A DNA stretch of 64,000 nt from positions 1 through 64,000 of the forward strand of contig JAETOQ010000001.1 in assembly GCA_021771635.1 (NCBI GenBank). Reading direction: 5' to 3'. Within the stretch, counting starts at the first letter, position 1. Each line of letters opens with the position of its first letter. This DNA comes from Oscillospiraceae bacterium. Lineage in GTDB: Bacteria; Bacillota; Clostridia; Oscillospirales; Oscillospiraceae. The notes under the pieces were generated by a model that was given only the letters and a program-made list of their open reading frames with translations, was not told the origin of the DNA and ran no database searches. The position numbers were made by a program, and so were the translations under genes. Shown here one piece after another: positions 59,115 through 64,000 of the stretch.

Positions 59115-61082
59115 TTACTCCTCGACAGGAACTTCCTCTTCGGCTTCCTCAGCGGCGGGAGCCAGCAGAGCGCGGATGGACAGGGAGATCTTTTTCTTCT
59201 CCTCGTCGATAGCGGTGATCTTCACGTCGACCATCTGTCCCTCGGACAGGACGTCCTCGGGCTTCTCGATGCGGCGGTCCGCGATCTGGGAGATGTGGAT
59301 CAGGCCGTCCACGCCGGGAACGACCTCGGCAAAGGCGCCGAAGGTCATCAGCTTGACAATGCGGACATTGGCCACGTCGCCCACGCTGTACTTATCCATG
59401 AACACCTGCCAGGGCTCCACGCTGTGGTCCTTCACACCCAGGGAGATCTTGCGCTTCTCGGCGTCAAAGCCGATGACATACACCTCCATGGTGTCGCCGA
59501 CCTTGCAGACCTCGGCGGGAGTCTTGATACGGCTCCAGCTCAGCTCGGAGATATGTACCATGCCGTCCACGCCGCCGATGTCCACGAACACGCCGTAGCT
59601 GGTCATGGACTTCACGGTGCCGGTGTAGTGCTTGCCCACCTCGATGTTGTTCCAGACTTCCTCCTGGGCGGCCTTGCGGGCCTCGTCAGCGACGGAACGG
59701 ATGGAACCCACCACACGGCGGCGGGCACGGTTGACCTCGGTGATGCGCAGCTGGACCTTCTGGCCCTTCATGGCGGACAGGTCCGCGCCGCGGGGCTGGC
59801 CGCTCTGGGAAGCGGGCACGAACACGCGCACGCCCTTGACAGAGACCACAATGCCGCCCTTGTTCTCCTCGGTGACGGTGCCTTCCAGCACGGTCTTCTC
59901 CTCCACGGCGGTCTCGATGTTCTCCCACACCTTGACGGCGTCCAGACGCTTCTTGCTCAGCTCCGCGTAACCCTCCACGTCGTTCACGCGGACGATGTAG
60001 GTCTCGATCTCGTCGCCAATCTTGACAATATCCTCGGGCTTTGCGCTGGGATCGTCGCTCAGCTCGCTCAGCTTGATATAAGCGGCCTGCTTGGCGCCCA
60101 CGTCCACCTGCACCTCAGTCGGGGTGATGGCGGTGACAACGCCGGTGACCTTCTCTCCTGTATTTAAAGTTTTAAAAGACTGATTCAGTAATTCCTCGAA
60201 GGACTCCTCTTTGCCCTCGGCCGCTTTGATTTCTTCGCTCATCGTTGCATATACCTCCTTAATGATGCCCGCAGGTGTGGAGGCGCCGGCCGTAAGGCCC
60301 GCAACAGAGCAACCATTGAAAAAATCCGGCGAGAGCTCGTCCGCGTTCTCGATCTGGAGGACACGGCGGCATCTCCTCAGGCAAATTTCCGTCAAATGTT
60401 TGGTGTTGGCGCTTTTACGGTCTCCCACCACGACCATCACGTCCACCTTGCCGGCGATCTCCGCCGCCTCAGTCTGACGCTTATGCGTAGCATTGCATAT
60501 TGTATCAAATATTTTTACGTTTGTACACTCTTTTTTTAGGATTTTCCAAGAAGTTTCAAAAAGTTCACGAATACAGGTGGTCTGAGCCACCACCGTTACA
60601 GGGGTTTCCCGGTTTTTGGGATCTTCAGCAAGCCACATTTTTACTGCTTCCGGCCCGTCAAAAACCAGCGGATGGGCGCACCAGCTGGCAAGTCCCCGGA
60701 CCTCCGGGTGGTGCGGCTCCCCGATGATGACGGGCTGCCGCCCGTCCTGCTCCGCCTGGGCCACCAGCTTCTGGATGCGGCACACGTTGGGACAGGTGGC
60801 GTTGACACAGGCCGCGCCCTGCTCCTCCAGTGCGTCCAGGACCTCTTTCAGTTCCCCGTGGGACCGGATGATGACCGTGTCCCCCGCTCCCAGTGCACCG
60901 GCCTCCGCCGTCTTCCGGATGCCCCGCCGGGCCAGATCCTCCACCACATGGGCGTTGTGGATCAGGTCTCCCAGCATCCAGCAGCCGCCCGTCTCCTCCG
61001 CGGTCCTTTGGGCAAGCTCCACCGCCCGCCGGACGCCGTAGCAAAAACCGGCGCTCTCCGCCAGGATCACACGTCCACTCAC
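59115..61082 (-). CDS. IspH fused to ribosomal protein S1
   Basis: A 655-aa two-part protein. Residues 1 to about 285 are IspH, the iron-sulfur enzyme for the last MEP step: cysteines at FCYGVRRAV (C14), NATCPNV (about 97) and [13 protein letters not shown] (about 195), with EPHHPEV and VVAQTTC. Residues about 310-640 hold four S1 domains ([51 protein letters not shown]), as in RpsA, with an acidic end. This fusion is known in Clostridia. No start codon or gap lies between the parts. The gene follows plsC by a 4-base overlap. Confidence 0.95.
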   Translation of the reverse strand: MSGRVILAESAGFCYGVRRAVELAQRTAEETGGCWMLGDLIHNAHVVEDLARRGIRKTAEAGALGAGDTVIIRSHGELKEVLDALEEQGAACVNATCPNVCRIQKLVAQAEQDGRQPVIIGEPHHPEVRGLASWCAHPLVFDGPEAVKMWLAEDPKNRETPVTVVAQTTCIRELFETSWKILKKECTNVKIFDTICNATHKRQTEAAEIAGKVDVMVVVGDRKSANTKHLTEICLRRCRRVLQIENADELSPDFFNGCSVAGLTAGASTPAGIIKEVYATMSEEIKAAEGKEESFEELLNQSFKTLNTGEKVTGVVTAITPTEVQVDVGAKQAAYIKLSELSDDPSAKPEDIVKIGDEIETYIVRVNDVEGYAELSKKRLDAVKVWENIETAVEEKTVLEGTVTEENKGGIVVSVKGVRVFVPASQSGQPRGADLSAMKGQKVQLRITEVNRARRRVVGSIRSVADEARKAAQEEVWNNIEVGKHYTGTVKSMTSYGVFVDIGGVDGMVHISELSWSRIKTPAEVCKVGDTMEVYVIGFDAEKRKISLGVKDHSVEPWQVFMDKYSVGDVANVRIVKLMTFGAFAEVVPGVDGLIHISQIADRRIEKPEDVLSEGQMVDVKITAIDEEKKKISLSIRALLAPAAEEAEEEVPVEE

Positions 61083-61714
61083 AGCGGCTTCCCTCCCACG
61101 GCCTGGCCGCCCAGGGCATAGGCAGCCGCCAGGAGATCGTCCGCGATCTTCTGCATCTCCTCCGACGTGCCGTGGCGGCCGGTGTAGACCGGCTGGTAGG
61201 GCTCGCCGAAGATGATGCGCGTCCGGCGGAACAGCTTCTTTTCGCCGTCCATGAACACCGGGATCAGTGTCGCCCCGGTCCGCACGCCGATCATGGCCGC
61301 CCCCGCCTTGGCGTGGGCGGGCAGGCCGTCCACATAGCCAACGCCGTTGCGGACCACAGTTCCCTCAGGGAAGATCAGCAGATTGTCGCCGTCCTTGATG
61401 GCCTGGATGGAGGTCCGCACGGTGCTGATGTCGTTGCTGCCCCGGCTGACGGGAAATGCCCCCAGCTTTCGGATGATCCAGCCCAGGACCGGATTTCGGA
61501 ACAGCTCCTCCTTCGCCATGACGTGGAGCCGGTAGTTTACCGGCAGCTTCGTGCCGATCAAAACCGGATCCCAGTTACTGGAGTGGTTGGGGCACAGCAG
61601 TACGCCGCTTTTCGGCAGCTTCTCCATGCCGATGACCTCGGTGGGGTGCAGGATGCCGACGATAAAACCCACCACATAATACACAAATGTAAAAAATCCG
61701 TTCAGAGGTCTCAT
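61079..61714 (-). CDS. plsC: 1-acyl-glycerol-3-phosphate acyltransferase
   Basis: A 211-aa membrane enzyme for phosphatidic acid. It has one or two N-terminal helices (FFTFVYYVVGFIVGIL), the catalytic CPNHSSNWDPVLI (H-x4-D), RGSNDISTVR, and FPEGTVVRNGVG. It overlaps cmk and ispH-rpsA, the usual cmk-plsC-ispH order. Confidence 0.95.
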   Translation of the reverse strand: MRPLNGFFTFVYYVVGFIVGILHPTEVIGMEKLPKSGVLLCPNHSSNWDPVLIGTKLPVNYRLHVMAKEELFRNPVLGWIIRKLGAFPVSRGSNDISTVRTSIQAIKDGDNLLIFPEGTVVRNGVGYVDGLPAHAKAGAAMIGVRTGATLIPVFMDGEKKLFRRTRIIFGEPYQPVYTGRHGTSEEMQKIADDLLAAAYALGGQAVGGKPL

Positions 61715-62388
61715 AGGCCCGTCCTTTCCCGGATGATGCGCAGGAGGGCCGCCTCGCTCTCCTGAAAATCCAGCTCTGAAGTGTCCAGCAGCACGGCATC
61801 CGCCGCCTGCCGCAGAGGCGCGGCGGCCCGGTGGGAGTCGTTCCAGTCCCGCTCCTCGATCTCCTTCAGGATCTTCTCAAAGGGCTCCGGAGTTCCCCGC
61901 TGCTCCAATTCCAACATCCGCCGCTTGGCCCGGACTTCAGCGGAGGCCGTGAGGAACACCTTCACATCCGCGTCCGGCAGCACCACGGTGCCGATGTCCC
62001 GGCCATCCATGATGACATTGTGGGTGCGGGCCAGCTCCCGCTGCATCTCCAGCAGAAACGCCCGCACGCTGGGATGGGCGGAGACGGCGGATGCACAGAG
62101 GGAGATCTCCGGCAGGCGGATCTCCTTCGTCACGTCCTGGCCGTTGAGCAGCATGTGCTGAAGGCCGTCCTCTCCATAGGTCAGACCCACATGGATCTGG
62201 GGCAGCTCGGCTTTTACCGCTGGTTCGTCCTTGGGATCGATGCCCTTTCGGTGGGCATAGCAGCCGATGGTGCGGTAAATGGCGCCGGTGTCTACATATA
62301 AATATCCCAGCTTCGCGGCCGCGCTGCGGGCCAGGGTGCTCTTCCCGGCGCCGGATGGGCCGTCGATGGCGATACTGATCGGTTTCAT
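61711..62388 (-). CDS. cmk: Cytidylate kinase
   Basis: Makes CDP and dCDP. The 225-aa protein has IAIDGPSGAGKSTLARSAAA, YVDTGAIYRTIG, IMDGRDIGTVVLPDADVKVFLTA, and RAKRRMLELEQRG. ATG 62388 (MKPISIAIDG) is chosen because upstream frame is Pro/Arg-rich non-coding. It follows the YhiN-like gene by 16 bases. Confidence 0.97.
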   Translation of the reverse strand: MKPISIAIDGPSGAGKSTLARSAAAKLGYLYVDTGAIYRTIGCYAHRKGIDPKDEPAVKAELPQIHVGLTYGEDGLQHMLLNGQDVTKEIRLPEISLCASAVSAHPSVRAFLLEMQRELARTHNVIMDGRDIGTVVLPDADVKVFLTASAEVRAKRRMLELEQRGTPEPFEKILKEIEERDWNDSHRAAAPLRQAADAVLLDTSELDFQESEAALLRIIRERTGL

Positions 62389-62404
62389 AAGGTCCTCTCT
62401 CCTG

Positions 62405-63649
62405 TCACAGTTCTTCTCGCGCCGCCGTGATCCCGGCGGTCCGCCCGGTCGCCCAGGCGATCTGCAGGTTGAATCCGCCGGTGTAGGCATCTACATCGAT
62501 CAGTTCACCCGCAAAGTATAATCCCTTTACAAGCTTTGACTCCATAGTAGTTGGGTTGATCTCTGCCACCTTGACGCCGCCGGAGGTCACAATGGCGTCG
62601 GACACCGGGCAGGGCGCTGATATCTCCACGGAAAAATGCTTCAGCAGGTGCAGCAGATCCCGCCGCTGTTCCCGGGTGATCTCGTGGACCTTCCGGTGGG
62701 ACGGAATGCCGCTTCCCGCCACGATGACAGGGATCAGCTTCTGGGGAAGCAGATCATCCAGCGCGTTGCAGAAATCGCTGTTGGCGTGCTTTTCAAAATC
62801 CGAAAGCAGCCGTCTGTCCAGCGTCTGCTCGTCCAGGGCGGGCTTGAGGTCGATCTCCAAGCGGTAGGTCTTTTTGTCAAAGTGCCGCATATGGGCCGAG
62901 GCGGACAGCACCAGCGGACCGCTGACGCCGAAGTGCGTGAACAGCAGTTCGCCGAAATCCGTATAGATCTTCTTATTGTTCTCAAAGACCGTCAGTCCAA
63001 TGTTCCGCAGGCTCAATCCCTGCAGCCGGACGCAGGGGCCTCCCTTTTCCAGCACGCCTTGCAGCGGCACCAGGGAACCCCGCAGAGGCGTCACCGTGTG
63101 CCCGGCCTCCGCCGCCATGCGGTGGCCCTCGCCGGTGGAGCCGGTGGCGGGATAGGAGACGCCGCCGGTGGCTAAAATCACCGCCTCCGCCGGGTAGCTC
63201 CGCCGCTCTCCCGCGACGCCTCCGACCATGCCGTCCACGATGTCCAGAGACAGCGCCCGGTCCCGGACCAGCGTCACTTTCAGAGCTTTCAGCCGCCGCT
63301 CCAGGGCGGCGCTGATGTCGAAGGCACGGTCGGACACGGGGAACACCCGGTTCCCCCGCTCCGTTTTCAGCGGCACGCCCAGACGCTCAAAAAACGCCAT
63401 GGCGTCCCGGCCGTCAAAGCGGGAAAAGGCGCTGTAAAGGAATTTTCCATTCCGGGGCGTATTAGCAAGCAGCGTCTCCAGATCCGCGTTGTTGGTCACA
63501 TTGCACCGGCCCTTGCCGGTGATATTCAATTTTTTCCCCAGCCGTTCATTCGGCTCCAGCAGAGTGACAGACGCCCCCTGCTCCGCCGCGCAGATAGCTG
63601 CCATCATGCCGGCGGCCCCGCCGCCGACCACCACGATCCGTTTACTCAT
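62405..63649 (-). CDS. YhiN/HI0933-family flavoprotein
   Basis: A 414-aa FAD protein. The FAD fold is at the start (RIVVVGGGAAGMMAAICAAEQG), with GKGRCNVTNNADL, ATGGVSYPATGSTGEGHRMA, and the end GLYFAGELIDVDAYTGGFNLQ, where the second FAD motif lies. Members are common next to cmk in Firmicutes; reaction unknown. Start ATG 63649 or 63652, overlapping the end of the RpiR gene. Confidence 0.92.
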   Translation of the reverse strand: MSKRIVVVGGGAAGMMAAICAAEQGASVTLLEPNERLGKKLNITGKGRCNVTNNADLETLLANTPRNGKFLYSAFSRFDGRDAMAFFERLGVPLKTERGNRVFPVSDRAFDISAALERRLKALKVTLVRDRALSLDIVDGMVGGVAGERRSYPAEAVILATGGVSYPATGSTGEGHRMAAEAGHTVTPLRGSLVPLQGVLEKGGPCVRLQGLSLRNIGLTVFENNKKIYTDFGELLFTHFGVSGPLVLSASAHMRHFDKKTYRLEIDLKPALDEQTLDRRLLSDFEKHANSDFCNALDDLLPQKLIPVIVAGSGIPSHRKVHEITREQRRDLLHLLKHFSVEISAPCPVSDAIVTSGGVKVAEINPTTMESKLVKGLYFAGELIDVDAYTGGFNLQIAWATGRTAGITAAREEL

Positions 63650-64000
63650 CATCCATCTTCCCAAATACGCCGAATTCGTTCCAGATGCCCTCCAGCTCCG
63701 CAAAGGTGGCGGACACATCCGTCCCCATCCGGCAGGCCAGCGCCACCAGCAGGGCGTTGATCAGGGACAGGGGCGCCACCATGGAGTCCACAAAGGAGAT
63801 CATCTCGCAGGGCGCCAGCAGCGCCGCGTCGGACATCTGATAGACCGGAGACAGCTCGTTGTCCGTGATGGCCACGATGGTGGCCCCGCGGCCCTGGGCA
63901 AATTTCACCGTGTTCATGGTGACCTTGGAATACCTGGGAAAGCTGATGGCGATCATCACATCACCGGGCCCGATGCGGAAGAGCTGCTCCAGGATCTCTC
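63642..64000 (-). CDS. MurR/RpiR-family regulator (partial)
   Basis: Only the C-terminal part (about 118 residues) is in the window; the 5' end lies beyond 64000. The visible part is a SIS sugar-phosphate domain: IGPGDVMIAISFPRYSKVTM, AQGRGATIVAITDNELSP, and the VDSMVAPLSLINALLVALAC helix. The HTH_6 domain should lie to the right. The stop overlaps the flavoprotein start. Effector unknown. Confidence 0.85.
   Translation of the reverse strand, partial: EILEQLFRIGPGDVMIAISFPRYSKVTMNTVKFAQGRGATIVAITDNELSPVYQMSDAALLAPCEMISFVDSMVAPLSLINALLVALACRMGTDVSATFAELEGIWNEFGVFGKMDDE

Overview
The window looks like a stretch of chromosome from an anaerobic, endospore-forming, GC-rich Clostridia, most likely an Oscillospiraceae relative of Flavonifractor, Oscillibacter or Lawsonibacter. 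That placement is inference from several things: the sporulation genes (yunB, cotJ, cwlD, spoIVA, spoVM, a DUF3794 protein), a butyryl-CoA:acetate CoA-transferase-like enzyme, an apparently pyrophosphate-dependent phosphofructokinase, an ispH-rpsA fusion, and the gene order.

Layout. 1-9.7 kb: a MazF-type toxin, an exported protein of unknown function, nrdR, a DUF421/DUF4363 pair on the minus strand, glmS, a DUF6291 protein, a membrane-anchored XRE regulator, the RNase P RNA (minus strand), and a small gene that appears frameshifted. 9.8-16.8 kb: murD, yunB, ligA, a DnaQ-like exonuclease, an alpha/beta hydrolase joined to a DUF5655 domain, and a DNA alkylation repair gene whose start has been replaced by an intergenic repeat. 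16.9-21.6 kb: a cotJ operon with cotJA and cotJB fused, cwlD-radA, and an orphan tyrosine recombinase. 21.7-36.5 kb: two SLH-domain exported enzymes, an amidase_6 protein, fba and a PPi-type pfk transcribed divergently, coaX, ogt plus a CPCC protein, spoIVA, a three-gene polar amino acid ABC transporter, and a DUF3794/LysM sporulation protein. 36.5-50 kb (minus strand): a block in the same order as the Bacillus subtilis yloC-to-spoVM region: yicC, remA, gmk, rpoZ, priA, def, fmt, yugP, rsmB, rlmN, prpC, prkC, rsgA and spoVM. The spoVM gene is only 24 codons long. 50-64 kb (minus strand): a DnaJ-like protein, DUF5685, RseC, cdaR-cdaA, a class V aminotransferase with a DUF3343 protein, ispF-ispD-carD, a CoA-transferase, then a run of rpiR (partial), a YhiN-like flavoprotein, cmk, plsC and ispH-rpsA.

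How the genes work together. Cell wall supply and sensing are well represented: glmS, murD, the PASTA kinase with its phosphatase, and the c-di-AMP synthase CdaA with CdaR. IspD, IspF and IspH belong to one isoprenoid (MEP) pathway. SpoIVA and SpoVM form the base layer of the spore coat, and CotJ, YunB and CwlD act on coat and cortex.

The most unusual content lies between genes. A modular family of hairpin-rich repeats (four copies recognised: 4.1, 6.4, 12.1 and 41.7 kb) keeps conserved flanking words while the hairpin stems change on both sides together. A second repeat of about 117 bp occurs at 11.95 and 16.09 kb; its second copy supplies the start codon of a shortened alkylation repair gene. 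There is also a 225-bp element with 18-bp inverted ends at 29.6 kb, a nested fold-back element in front of ligA, and a leader dyad at 27.15 kb. No CRISPR array, rRNA, tRNA, intact IS transposase or clear prophage was seen.
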